A DNA stretch of 46,775 nt, from positions 163,962 to 210,736 of the forward strand of contig NW_014577063.1 in the NCBI RefSeq assembly GCF_000485595.1, read 5' to 3'. Below, piece after piece: positions 23,866 to 36,245 of the stretch (position 1 is its first letter; the number at the start of each line of letters is the position of its first letter). The stretch is from Priapulus caudatus (lineage: Eukaryota; Priapulida; Priapulimorpha; Priapulimorphida; Priapulidae). The position numbers were made by a program, and so were the translations under genes. The notes beneath the pieces were generated by a model that saw only the letters and a program-made list of their open reading frames with translations, was not told the DNA's origin and did not search any database.

Positions 23866-24942
23866 TCCAGGTTAGTTGCAGCTAATACCTTCTATGCGTC
23901 TTCTTCCGCGAGCGTGTGGCAGAGGCGAGGAAAGGCAACAACATGTAGATACGTATGCGCACGCGTGTGTCTGCAAGGTCTACTACAGAATGCGTGTGTG
24001 CGTCTGTGCGTGTTTAATACAGTGGCAAAGTCTACAGAGGAGCTGTTGTGATCCAGGTCCAGTGTTAGAAGATAGGTAGACATTAAGTGTGCATAATGGG
24101 GTAACACGAAGATTGTAATATCTTACTACCTTTAGCGAGAGGGAGTGGGAGAACATGTGTTTGTGTGTGCGTGTACGCGTTTAGGCCGTGTTAGACACTT
24201 TTTTTAAGAAAGTTTCTGTAAGGCCAGACATCCATTACTTTCTACCAGTATGAAGGTTCATTATATTGCAACGTTTAAAGCGTGCAAATTTAATTGATTT
24301 CTCTGCGAGATATTATTCTTAAGGAACCATGTATGTTGCCTTTTTCTCTCATTGCAGTTCAGTGACTGTTGGTTTGCTCGCACCATATTAATGACTGTTC
24401 TAATTTGATACGAATTTTCTAAAAATTACGTTCGCTCTTTCACCACTGCATGCTGACGCGAAGGCGTGGATGCGATGGACGCGTCGCCGCACATTCATCT
24501 CTGATCATGAATCCATTGGCGTATGTTCAGTAGGTCCAACTGTAGATCGGTTGTGGAGCGATTTAGTCGCCGTCATCGTCTCCCTATACCTAATTAGTGT
24601 TGCGTTTCCTGTGCGAATATTAATGAGGTCTCTGACGATCAGTCGGTGATTGCGTTGACGCTGACAGCGTTACGAAAACATTCCGTCGACAGGGAACAGG
24701 TATTCGAGAAGCCGATGCAAAGATGGCCGCTGCGCCGCGTGATATCTCCGTTTCATATTAAATGTCGTGACAACATTCCTCGGTGCGTCGATGTCGCCCG
24801 CTGACTTCTTTCCTCGCGTCGAAGCTGTTGTCGACTTCATTGTTAATCGGTTTTGTGGGCGAAAGTGGTGCTAACTACCATGAAGTCATAAACTGCGAGC
24901 AGCGGTTCGCTGACCACGTATAGGACGAGTGGAGTAGAAGTA

Positions 24943-25026
24943 ACTCTAGAACTATCGCCTCCCATGCTCCGCATTGCGTGGCACATGTAATGGCGGAGCA
25001 TGGGGCGATAGTGTTAGAGCTAGAGT
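24943..25026. mobile_element. CTCTAG-family foldback element
   Basis: The left arm CTCTAGAACTATCGCC, then CATGCTCCGC, is answered by GCGGAGCATGGGGCGATAGT and TTAGAGCTAG. The termini match those at 1270, 9565 and 36253, but the inner arms differ. Confidence 0.6.
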
Positions 25027-25586
25027 AAATCCCGCTCCAGATGAGACCAGCGTCAAATCGATTTATATATCATTAAAGTGGAAGTAGATCGCATCGTTTT
25101 TTATCTGGCGTTCATCTGAGGGGGTCGCGCCGTTTTAGACCCGGCTGTTGCGCTGCGGGCACGGTTGCTCTGCCAGGGTGCATGACACCATACAAGGGTT
25201 AGGCGGCTGTCTGCCTACCTACGCACACGCGAGGCTCCCTGCGCGGCTATAACCAGATCAGCTCGTCAGCGCCTGCCCGCATGTGTTGGCAGCGACGGGT
25301 TTTTGTGATGTGAATCCATAAGTACGAACTGCACCTTGCAGGCATGCTTTCGTGCGCTTTTAACAGGCAGCCCCTGGGGTTTACGCGCGCGCACGGGCTT
25401 GCGCGGCTCCCTGTTTACGACGGCACGTGGTATTAATGGGTTCACCCCCTTGTTTACGACCACACCCCCTTGTTTGCAATAGCGTGCTATTTTGTGCATT
25501 GCCCCTTGTTTATGATGGTGGGCCATTCGTTTGACAAGTGGTGTGTAATTTTCTACAATACTAATTGTTTATAAACCAAGCATGTT

Positions 25587-25592
25587 AATAAA
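25587..25592 (+). terminator. possible polyadenylation signal downstream of quaking
   Basis: AATAAA lies about 1.7 kb after the exon 7 stop in AT-rich sequence. The motif is common in such sequence. It would serve only if exon 7 is terminal and unspliced. Confidence 0.15.
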
Positions 25593-28003
25593 TTATTTTA
25601 AAAAGACTTTTTTACCAACAAATCATCATTGAAGCTATATGTGTATATTTACTACTATATACGAGACTGTTGAGACTGTTTTCATCTCACTTATTTATAT
25701 TTGTTATTGCTTTATATTATTATATTTGATCATTCTGTTTGTTGTTTATATTTATTTATTTATATATTTATTTATATATATATTTATTTATTTACTTATT
25801 CATTTATTTGTATATTTGATTATTATAGAAACGATCACGTTTATATAGTTAAATAATTATATATTAATAATTATATATTATATATATATAATCATTGCCC
25901 ATCTGACTGCATCCATCGTTAAGCAGCACTTCGCATCAGAGATATCTAGAGAGTAATATTGTTGTAATTCAGTCTAACCTCTTCATTCTCCTTTGTCACC
26001 CCAATGGGAGGGGAATTAAGTTCATGGTCATCCACCCTGCAGATGTATTTCAGGGCGTTTATACCGGAACACCAACGATAGTGTGCTGTTTATAATTATA
26101 GGAGCTTTAATTGTTATTTTGGCTGCACACAATCGCCGATATGAAGCGAACATAAGATATGAAGTATGTTTGTGCCTATGGCTCGTTTACAGTAGATCTC
26201 TTGCGGATACAAAGCGTGCGTTGCTTCCTGAATTGTCCAAACATAAATATTCAGAGGAGAAAACGATCTTACAATAGTACCTATGTATGTCTTGCGTTGA
26301 CCTTTTTTCAAATACAAGCAGCGGCAAAAACGAACGTTTTTCTGGGCTGGTGTAGCTTGTACGAGTCTTGCACGGCAAACACAACCGTGGTGTTGAAATG
26401 TGAATGATAGTTAGTTCTGTACCAAATTTAGCGGTTCACTCACGTTGCAAAATCATTTGTGGGCGACAACACGTAGTTATATAAGATTCACGTCATAATC
26501 CTCAGCACTGGGATCCTTCCTGGAAACAATAGCTTGCCGCCTATTCGCGCGGTCATTGCCTTCCTATTGAGGAGGCTGTAATTTTGACAGAATTAATTTA
26601 CAAAAGGGAGCAAATAATGTTTATTGACTTAGATTAGAAAGCTATATTTCTATTAGAGCAAACAAGTTTGGTTATCACTGATGAGTTGACTGGCGATTTG
26701 TCGGTGGGCTGGTGTGATTTTGTTGCTGTTACTGGGTTAGATTGTGGTTAGGTCCCCCTAATAAAGCCACCAAGGTAGATGAATGAGGTTTGAGTTGCTG
26801 AGGTAATATGTCAGGCTGTGGCAGGGTAACTTGTAAAAGGGGATCTAAAATCACTGCTAAAACTGCTGGCCCCACAAAATTTTGACGTATATAATGAAGA
26901 TTTCCATCAATCAGAGCATGCACTCCTATTTCAGACAGTGCAGTTTCTCATTTTATTCTTGTATAAAAAAGGAGTCTGGAACCAGTAAGTTGGGCAGCGT
27001 TGGGCAGTGCTAAAGATGGGATAGTTCATTGCGGCATGGTTCCAGCTTAGGTCTTGTCCGGTGGTGTTTGTGGGCAGTTTACGAATAGTGTGTTGTAGTG
27101 AATCAAACCCAGTTTCCAGCGTTTTCGCGTTCGAATCTGATCCTGCTGTGTGTATACTCTCCCGTAGGTCAACGTTATTTAACCCGTTCCCGGTATGTAT
27201 ATGGCCAGGATGTATATGGTCAGGATGTATCGTAGGCGTTTGTTTGTGGATATTTGAAGTTTATTGCTTGATGTCGTTGTTGTCAAGTGGGTGGGATGCC
27301 ACTTATGAAACCACGAACTATTCGCCGTAGTCGTTGTTGACGATTACATCAGATCAGTTTGAAATTTGTGGTGCTAAAACGCCTCGTAAATTTCATCAAA
27401 TAAACGCGAGGCATCTGCGTTAGCGGTTAATTCTAGCTCTAGTCGGCCATGCTAGTACTGCAATATACAGTCAGACGTCTGGTAGCGAGTACTTCTGTAG
27501 AACATGCGCTCTTGGCGCTTCCCTTGAATTGCAGTTACACCGCGAAAAACTTCTATATTACATACACCTGTGTATAAAGGATACTTTCGAGGTTTCCCTT
27601 GAGTGACCATTGAGTGATATTTGATTGCTGATTTTCTGAATGCACATAATGCCTTTCGTGCGCCATAATGCACACGAGTGTACTCCGCAGCTCCCGTCGG
27701 CGCTATATGTAGTACATGCACTGCTGTTCTGTCCTCCAGATATCAAAATAACCGTCATGCTCGTAACTTCACCTTACTTACATGTAATAGCGTTATATGC
27801 TAGACGAGGCGCACGTTGCTTCACACGGCTACTGTGCCTGTTAATCACTGGTAAATGTACTGACATGTTAGACCTGTATACACTGCCAGCAGATCTCCCG
27901 TCGTTTCCTGTTTAACCAAACGTTAATATTTCTATAATAACAGAGCTTTTGTGCAATAATTGTAGACACATCATGTTCTTTAATAGCAGGTTGTGGAGAT
28001 ACG

Positions 28004-28137
28004 ACTAACACCATTCTTCTTGTTTGTTTGTAACCCTCTAGCTTTCAGCTGTGGTTTGACTAACAACTGAACCCTCCTGCCTGCACTCATCACATGACCC
28101 ACAGGTTGCATTTGATTGGCTCAGGCACAGGACTAAC
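28004..28137 (+). promoter_or_regulatory. cluster of three ACTAAC motifs (Quaking response element cores)
   Basis: ACTAAC occurs at 28004-28009, 28059-28064 and 28132-28137. The first has a TAAC half-site at 28031-28034, 21 bases away. ACUAAY plus UAAY is the known Quaking/HOW binding signal. The first two also sit at branch-point distance before pyrimidine-rich acceptors, so both roles are possible. Confidence 0.5.
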
Positions 28138-28212
28138 CAAGCAGGTGTGGATGCATCGGCGCCCTCTAAACTCACATCTGGGGTGTGCAGCCACCCCATT
28201 ACTGGACAGTAA
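28042..28212 (+). other. candidate alternative terminal exon(s) of quaking
   Basis: Two acceptor-like sites follow ACTAAC motifs: CCCTCTAG ending at 28041 and GACCCACAG ending at 28104. If exon 6 spliced to 28042, the tail would be A-FSCGLTNN-stop (TGA 28068-28070), a short tail comparable in length to QKI-6. From 28105 in the exon 6 frame the tail would be only GCI-stop. Another frame from 28105 is open for 35 codons to TAA 28210-28212. The stretch could equally be a 3' UTR exon joined from the donor at 23870. This is inference without transcript evidence. Confidence 0.35.
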
Positions 28213-29739
28213 GCACTCTCCTATTATTTCCTTCAGACTAATGTTTTTAGTCTGTCATATCTCAGTGCCATAATGTAGATTTTATTAATAATTATTTGTT
28301 TTTTTAATAATAATATTGGACTAAAGAATCTTTGTGAAGATAGATCAAAAGTGACGCTGGTAAGCAACGTTGACGTTATAGCGTGTGCTTCGTGAATCTC
28401 ATGGTTGTAGTAAAAAAGGACTAGGTAGCAGCTAGTGGCTGGTACCTCTTCAGATGTGATATCTTAACCTTGCATACAGGGTTACGACATGCGTCAGTGT
28501 TTGCCGTGAAGTATTTAACATTTAATTTCACAGTTTCTTGGCTCCACAGTTTTTAATCTCTTGAATCTAATCTGTTTCCTCATTCCTGAGTGCAATATAT
28601 TACCACATTAAACGATTGGATAAATTATTATAGCTACGTGAAAAATTCCATGTGCTGGCTGGCGATATTGGTTATAATATAATTGTCACTTCTGTTGAGT
28701 TGTGACACAATTTCTTATCGTAGCTTGGCTTTGGCAAAAATCGGTCAAATTGCATGCCGTAGGAATACCTGTTAACTGAAACGCGGCGGCAACAAGACAT
28801 GAGGCAATAATAGCTTATCTGTCGACTAAAATGTGGGGTAGCGAAAAAACGCAAGGGTCCACGTGGAATTTTGAGTTTATGTGATAAAATTCTAATTATT
28901 GTTGTGCTGACGTATTGCACTCGGGATTTGTGAAGCCGGGTTACATTCCCCAGGTTTTCCACCATGTAGGGAAGTAACTACAAGAATAAGTGGTTAATAT
29001 TTCTCTCCCTGAGTGAGTCAATATGTGCCTCACGGCCAACATTGGCATGGTTGGTAACCCGGTTTGCAGGATTATAATGTCGTATCAATTACTATATATG
29101 CATTTGAACACAACATTTGGTTTTATTTATTTGTGTTCGTGCACCAGCATTCTTGACTAATTTTGTTAGGGAGCATTGAGTAAGAACCTCTCTCCTGTCA
29201 ACTTGTGTTATGTATATTAGATGTAGACTGGTGTCGTTATTAAGGTTAATTGTACACACGAATAGCAATACGTTCAATAAATATTTCTAGTAGGTGTCAT
29301 AGAAAGATACTTGTGAAATGGGCAGGTAGCGGGAAATTTCGATATACTGTAACATAGGAAACGTACCTTGTGGATTCACATGTAATTTCATCGAAAAATT
29401 GCCCCTACTTGGTATTAACATCCTGGCTAGGTGTTGACAGATTATGTGTCTGTGTTGTTAATATGCTGACCAGTTAACAGCAGTGGCATTAATGGTTGGT
29501 CGTAATCAGGCAATTCAGAGTAGACAAAAGAGCGGGAGTAGCCAGTGGCGCATCGCAGTGCAGTCAGGCAGGCGATAATAAACTTAAAAACTAATATTAA
29601 AATGACATTTAAGAATTACTGTGACTTATACACGCAGGTGATTATTCTGTGCTGTGACTGCTAGCGAATAGCGTTGGCGTAGGGAGGTACTGGCGGTTAC
29701 TTATACTTTAGTTATCCGCGCAGCAGATGTCCTGATATA
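28213..29739. other. intergenic or downstream sequence, nothing recognised
   Basis: AT-rich. The minus-strand open frame 28672-28965 has no recognisable domain. Confidence 0.4.
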
Positions 29740-29815
29740 GTCATATCAAGAGCTAATAATACCTATAATTAGTATAAATAATAATAGTACTAATATTATT
29801 AGCTCTTGGTCATAT
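29740..29815. mobile_element. palindromic micro-insertion 4 with 7-bp target duplication
   Basis: The 62-bp foldback 29747-29808 (outer arms CAAGAGCTAATAATA) lies between exact GTCATAT repeats at 29740-29746 and 29809-29815. Confidence 0.75.
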
Positions 29816-31195
29816 GCTTCTCTGTCTCACTACCTCCACTAATCATTTGTCGATTACGCTAGCGTCACTAGGGGTGTAGCTACGTCGCGTGGGCTCGTGC
29901 GTTGTAACGTACAAGAATCACGAGACGTACAAGAGACTTTGGTGTCGATGTGCTGAGCTGGTAATCAGCTCTGTATACCTACGTATAGAACGAGCATGTG
30001 TTTATTACGCATAGATTCGTGCGCGTAGGTTAACAGTAAGAAATTCAGATAGTATAAGGATAATGCAGAAAATTCAACGATTACGCGGCCACCTATTTGG
30101 CAGATATAATAGGTGTGGTTCGAGGTCTAATAGGTTAGCTCTCTATTTGTGCGGAAAGGCAAACTGTTGCGAAGCGAAGGGCTGCACAGATAGAGCTATA
30201 CTTCGGTGTGCTGTATGATGGTATATGATATATGGTGTATGACTGACGTGTCACCAGAGATGTGTGAAACCATGGATCCTGGCTTGTACGCAATGAAGGT
30301 GTTTGGCAGAGACGCCCCCACTTGTATGTGTATCACATAAGCAGATGATGTAAATTACCACAGGTGGGGCAAGCGCGAGTAAAAAATCTGAAATCGACTG
30401 AAATCTGAACGAAATGATCTGTTAGACGTTTCGTAAAATTTGCTAACAACATAGCCCGTGGTGGTTTGCACTGTCGTGCAGGGTTTTATGTATGCCTTAC
30501 CTGGTGAACATACATAGCACACTATATTTCTACTTAGAAAATTATTAAGTAATGTCGATTGTTGTTAGTTTGGGGGGAGTGTGGTACCTAATGGTGACGA
30601 TATTTGTTTTTGTGTGTGTTATGAATAAGTTTCCACATTGACAGAGTGATAGAACATGGTGGCAGGTTTTATTTCTAATATTATGAATAATAATATTTGG
30701 TGCTTTTACATGATAGGGATATTATCAGATGATATTATTGTATGACTGCGATTTGTATACACTGGATTTTTTGGATTTCAATTATATATTATATATGTTC
30801 TGTCAACACCATTGTTATGGTACTTCCAAATTCGAAAAAATCAAAATAGGTAATGATGGATTCATTGTTACCAAGTAGTATTTTCACACTCAAATTAATT
30901 AGTTTGCTTGCCATTTTTTGTTATCCCTGATGATATTTCAAAGATTTGTTGAACTGAAGTTTGTTATGGACCTAGATCTGAAGTAAAAGTATTTTCAGTG
31001 AGAACGTGCGTAAGGTTTCATGATTTTCCTTGGTTTGTACTTTTTCGCTTGTGATTGGTTGGAATAGACTTGATAGATTTCACACCAATAACCTCCATCC
31101 TAAGTTGGTAGCACGATTCACGTAGTATCATAACGTACACATACACACGCACACACACGCACAGGCGCACGCTCACGCATGCAGACACGCGCGTA

Positions 31196-31235
<40 letters not shown>

Positions 31236-31371
31236 CACACACCGTAGGTCAGTGAACCACATGAGATACGCTACATACCCTTTTGGAAGTTCCGACTATA
31301 AAACATTCGCATGTACTATTGCACTTAAACATTTTAAAGTTGAGAGAGGTTGCGGACCTAATAAAGCCAAC
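29816..31371. other. intergenic sequence with a CGCA microsatellite
   Basis: A (CA)n/(CGCA)n repeat lies at 31140-31240, with (GCAC)n purest at 31193-31234. Otherwise AT-rich without a supported gene. Confidence 0.45.
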
Positions 31372-31463
31372 AGATCCACTCAACGGAATTTTTTATAGAG
31401 AATAAAATATAAATTAATATCGATTTACATTTTATTCTCTGAAAGAAATTCCGTTAAGTGGAT
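31372..31463. repeat. ~92-bp hairpin
   Basis: The left arm GATCCACTCAACGGAATTTT... and the right arm ...AAATTCCGTTAAGTGGATC pair over about 36 bases with three mismatches around an AT-rich loop. It could be a MITE or a precursor-like hairpin. Confidence 0.65.
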
Positions 31464-33435
31464 CTATTAGCTCTATGAAATAGCAGATACAATAAGTAAC
31501 AAATTGTTTAACTCCACCACATTACAGTGTTACCATTTACATTGTTTCTACTATTTTAATTACATTTAACAAACCATTTCAGTATGAATCAATTCCCTAT
31601 CTCTGAATACAATGAATCACGCATGAAACAATGTGATACATAATTCTACACAAAACCCACAGCTTGAATTAGCTGTCAAGCATGGCCATTTATAACGACC
31701 GTTATTAAGCGACTGACTACGTTGTAAACAAAACGTTACAGGTTGTGATCAAAACACCAGTGTAACTACCAAAATTAACTTTTATTCATATCAGCGTACA
31801 CATCGTGTTAGGAGTGAATAAAAGCTCGGATCTATACATGTACGCGCGTGCGTGTGTGCGTGTGTGTATGTATGTGTGAGTATGCGTGCATAATAAACCA
31901 TTTTATGTTATCAAAATACTAGCCCTTCTAGTGGGCGTCCGATGATACCCACCCTTCTCCTACCTCCTATACGCCTTCTCCTGGCGTTCGTCTAAGCTAT
32001 ATGACCTTATCAAAGTTTGAATCGGAAAGAAATGTTCCATATTCTTTGCACGATATAGTCGGTGAAATATACGGCCAGCATACGGCGTGACGGTAGCCCC
32101 GAGCCATCAGCACCCCTCGTTCAAGCCCCTTCATGCTGCTGCGCAGTCGAAATACCCTATCTTACTGCGGCCATGTACAGCGCACAGTCGAATCTGTCCT
32201 CCGTATTGCTAGCCTACCCTTTTCCTACAATCAATCATGGCTGACAGCCATGTGCCCAATCTCAATCTCAATTGAGCCTTCGCATAAATTCCATCGCGTG
32301 TTATTGCCCGTGTCTTGGCCGGGACCCGCGTCCCTAAAAAACATTTCGCACATGTCAGTTCAAGAAGACGATGGAATAAGGAATCGCACACAAAAATCTT
32401 TCCACGGAGCAAGTTCTTTTCCTCGAGAGCTCTGATACGATGGTCTCCTATCACGCCAGCATCGCCGTTCGGGTTACGCCACTAATCACAGTTCATCCAC
32501 GCCGTGTGTTATACAGCTTTCTTTAGCCGGCATCGAATTTCCGCATTATCATCCCCGAGCTGTTTTTCAGGCAGTGCACAATCGGTTATGTAGACGGCAA
32601 TATCGGCATCGTGCCATGTTTTTACGACTAGACGAGCTTCGCGTATATAGGGCCCAAAAACAGTTGTTAACCCTTTAGGAGGAAACGCGCCGGATTTACG
32701 GGCCAGTGTCATGTCTTGTTTTAGACCATAAATCCTACATGCAAGTATAATGTTGGAGCTCTGATGCGGGCTGTTTACGACCGTCTAGTTGAAATATCGA
32801 GTTCTCTTCTAGAACACCTTATGTACTTGAATAACAATGCCTGCCACGGGCGCCCCCACACATGGGGAAGATTGCAGCCTTACAGAACATTGTCTTGCAA
32901 TTCAGCACACAGCATGGCTGTTTCCAGCTTGGTACAATTACCCGCCTTCAAACGAATCCGCTACTCAGCTTCATTGTACAGAGTCAGGTACAAGAGGAGG
33001 TACAGAGTCGACCGAGGTGTGACGAGTTAGCCCCACTAGCAGTCGTCTGTTTATGTAACCTGCGGCGGGGCTCAATATGAAAGCGCACTCTCATGATTTT
33101 CAAGTGATCAACGCCATTAATATATTAAATATAGTTTATAGTATATAGTTATTAGCATATGCAGACGTATCGGAATATTCATGTTTACTCACTGACAGTA
33201 CCAGTGAGACTATGCCTATAGACTAAAAATCGAAGCGTCTCAGTTTTTAGTAACGGGCATTTTTAAGTATAGGATGATATACCTTTGCAGATCAAAGCAC
33301 GTACATAAATACTGTTATGAAATACTGATTATGCGTGTGCATAAGTAAGGATTGTTGTTTTTGAATTGATTTTTTCCCCGTTTTATTTCATACCGCACGA
33401 TATTGTGAAATCGAATTCAGTTAGCTCGTTAAGCT
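31464..33435. other. intergenic stretch with unassigned open frames
   Basis: A (TG)n-type run lies at 31845-31890. The 31920-33030 part is GC-richer, with open frames on both strands (32133-32435 +, 32209-32454 -, 32509-32712 -, 32764-33030 +) that carry no domain I recognise. Decayed transposon coding sequence is possible. Confidence 0.3.
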
Positions 33436-33870
33436 GGGGGCACACGAGCGTATTTTTTCGCCCGATCGCGACGATTAATATCGCCAGCGAATTTATACGC
33501 CCGATCATGAAGGGGCACACGTAGCGAATTTGAGAGCGTACGCGTACGCCACTCGACGGAATCACATGATCACATGATGCATCACATCAGGAGATCATGA
33601 TGCATCCCTATTATACACTCCTGATCACATGATATCAACAACACGTCCGATTGGTTTAAAAAAATCGATCGCTCGACAAAATACGCCGGACACGGGCACA
33701 CGAGCGAATTTGCAAGTAAATAATCGGCCGAAAATATCTAACATTTTTGATACGGGCGATTCGTACGGGCGTACGAAATCGGCGTCGACGTGAAAGGGCA
33801 CACGGGCAAATTTTTCGAGCGATTTTAAAATTCGCCGCGATCGGGCGATAAAATACGCTCGTGTGCCACT
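33436..33870. mobile_element. ~435-bp TIR element with repeated CACACGNGCG motifs
   Basis: The terminal inverted repeats GGCACACGAGCGTATTTT and ATCGCCCGATCGCG (both ends, about 33 bp) bound the element. Inside, GGGCACACG(A/T)GCGAATTT-like motifs recur near 33512, 33691 and 33796. No coding capacity. A palindromic insertion sits inside it at 33581-33630. Confidence 0.7.
33581..33630. mobile_element. palindromic micro-insertion 5, nested, with 7-bp target duplication
   Basis: The 36-bp imperfect palindrome 33588-33623 (CAGGAG... to ...ACACTCCTG) lies between exact ATCACAT repeats at 33581-33587 and 33624-33630. It lies inside the TIR element at 33436-33870 and is therefore younger. Confidence 0.65.
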
Positions 33871-36245
33871 ACCTTTAGCGAACGGATCGGATGAGAGAGC
33901 TATTCGCATCAGTCACTCTTGATCACATCAAGATCACATGTTTATGACGTGGCGGCCATTTTGATTAAACGTGACGCGCACTTCCGGTGATGGAGGTAGC
34001 GGCTGCGGCCCACGCCTTTGCGACGAAAGACGCCAACGACAGCTTTGATTTGGTGTGAATGTTAGACGCACATGTGCACACACACATAGCACATCGATTT
34101 GATTTAGGGTGCGCGCACATGTGGTATTACCAAGCACGTCGTAACCTATAGTTGATATCGTAAATTTTATGCAGCTATAGCGCAAGATTCAGAGCGTGCA
34201 TAGTGGCGCACCCTAATATTTATTTGCTGCTGAGATTGGTGTAGGCCATAGAAATAATATAGATAACCTATAACCTGGTTATCTATATTAGTTCTATGGT
34301 GTATGCTTACAAACGCGACTCAAGTTGGTAACACTGCATGTATACCGTGCTATTCGTCACTCGTGCGTCATCTTCGTAGTCTTCTTTTTCCGTCCCCTGC
34401 TTCTTTTTATTGTTGTTGCTCTTCTTCTTCTTCCTTATTCTTGCGTGTTCTTCTTATGGGAACATCCGGCCGGTCGGTTGTATATACAGCCACTTACTTT
34501 CCAGCAGAACACCGTGCTTTTATTAGGTAGCTGTAATAGGCTGTGAGCTATGTAGTGTAAGCTAGGTCTCTATGAATCAATAACGGTGTATTGTGGCGGA
34601 CTAGATTATCATGGCGGTATACCGGCATCTCTTCAAAGCAGCTCTAATATTGCGACGCAATTTATATATTATTGGAGCCATGACGTGAAATTAATTCATT
34701 TTAAATCGCGTACGTGTCTGTATACAGAGAAGCAGAACAGTCTTGGTTCACACTGACTTGCTCCTCAATCTGGTCAGTAGTGGGCATCTTATTGTAACAA
34801 TATGACGTCACCTTGGGTCATCCCCCACCTGCCTCTATCGATCATGGTATGTCACTGCCACACACACAAGCAATGCATTTGATTCCCGACGGGATGTATC
34901 CTTAATTCCAACCACATAAATCTCCTTTTTTATATGTTTATAACATGTTGGTGAACTCTGACCAGTCACAAACCTCCAGCAACACGATTTTCTAAACATT
35001 TATAACACGTAGGTGCATTCTAGAAGAATAAAATTCGGCGGATTTTACATTAAATAGCATTTATTTGACAATACACAAAGGCCAACTAATCTGCCGTGCA
35101 GAATGTTTGTCTGTCGTCGTTCACACAGACGCCGCTAATAATAATATTCCTCATCATCATGTACCGTAAGTACATTACACCCAATATATTATTAAACATT
35201 AGTTGTCGCCGCTCGTTGTCTCCTTGCGGTGATAGTTACAAAGCTGCAAATATAGACACGTGCAATCGTACTAGCGTGTACAGACGCTACGCAACTGTGC
35301 TGCCTGCTGCTTCCCTCACACATAACACGCACTGGAGTCTGTGCGAACCAAAAAGCAGAGTATACTGGCTACCTTCCTGAGGGTATGCCGTAATACTAGC
35401 AGTTAAAAAATGCTACATATCATCGTGTGCAGTATTATTTAACTCCTGATAATATCTTTGGCTTCATGCAAGGACCGTGGAACGGACACAAGCGAACTAA
35501 TGCAACACTACATGAACTACCGGGTCAACTTCCGGATTAGCCAGACGACCGCCTCAACAGTGACGCGCCGAGATGGCAACACACATGTCGTGACGTCACC
35601 ACCCACTGCGACGACCAGCCGCTACGCATGCTGCGTGACGCGATTCACCATCACGTGTGACGTCACAATACGCAATATGCGCGTGCAAAGTGCGGCTACT
35701 CTGTCGTGAACAAAGTATTGTTTTTGCTACTTGAATGTTGTTTTACTAGCAATAGATGTCTGGCTAATTACAAAAGATGCGCCTTGACACGTCAGTAGTA
35801 TGTAGATCACAACCAGCTGTCCACGCATCGCGCTTCACTTCTGCTCTCACCAAGCAACGTGCGCATAACACGCTAGAAGACAGCTTACACGGAGGGGAGC
35901 TGTTATTTTCAGGACGCGGGACCGGAGTCACCAGACCACGTCAATTATAAAAAAAAACAGGGGAAATACCTGATAATTTCCCGTGATTTGGGAAAAGAAG
36001 TCAACCGAGACGCAGGAAAGATCTGCATCTGGCGTTTTGTTTGGGCCGGGAACTAGGAAATGGCATATTTATTACCCGCGTAACTGGGAATGACACCCCC
36101 CCCTCCATTCCCCCTCCACACGCGATATCCACATTCGCGCACACAGGGAGTTCCCTATGTAAACACACCGCCATTACACAACTGCACGCTTAGCTAGGCA
36201 GCAAGTACACAGCCCTCACAAATAACTAAGCACGCACGGCTCGCC
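33871..36245. other. intergenic stretch with a small hairpin
   Basis: The hairpin 34246-34298 has arms CCATAGAA-TAATATAGATAACC. A decayed CAGTTAAA...TTTAACTCCTG foldback lies at about 35400-35447. The open frames at 35096-35380 and 35458-35709 have no recognised domain. Confidence 0.4.

Larger units (their letters stand above)
23866..28003. other. 3' UTR or downstream intron region of quaking
   Basis: CpG-richer at 24440-24900 and 25130-25460, very AT-rich with TTTA repeats at 25690-25880. The foldback element at 24943-25026 is listed separately. Short open frames (e.g. 27640-27915, 26083-26277) show no domain. Confidence 0.4.

Noticed and set aside
31193-31240. CRISPR-like regular repeats
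   Set aside because: This is a GCAC tetranucleotide microsatellite with no spacers.
32209-32712. Possible gene on the minus strand
   Set aside because: Two short frames have no domain and no clear splice junctions between them; noted only as unassigned sequence.
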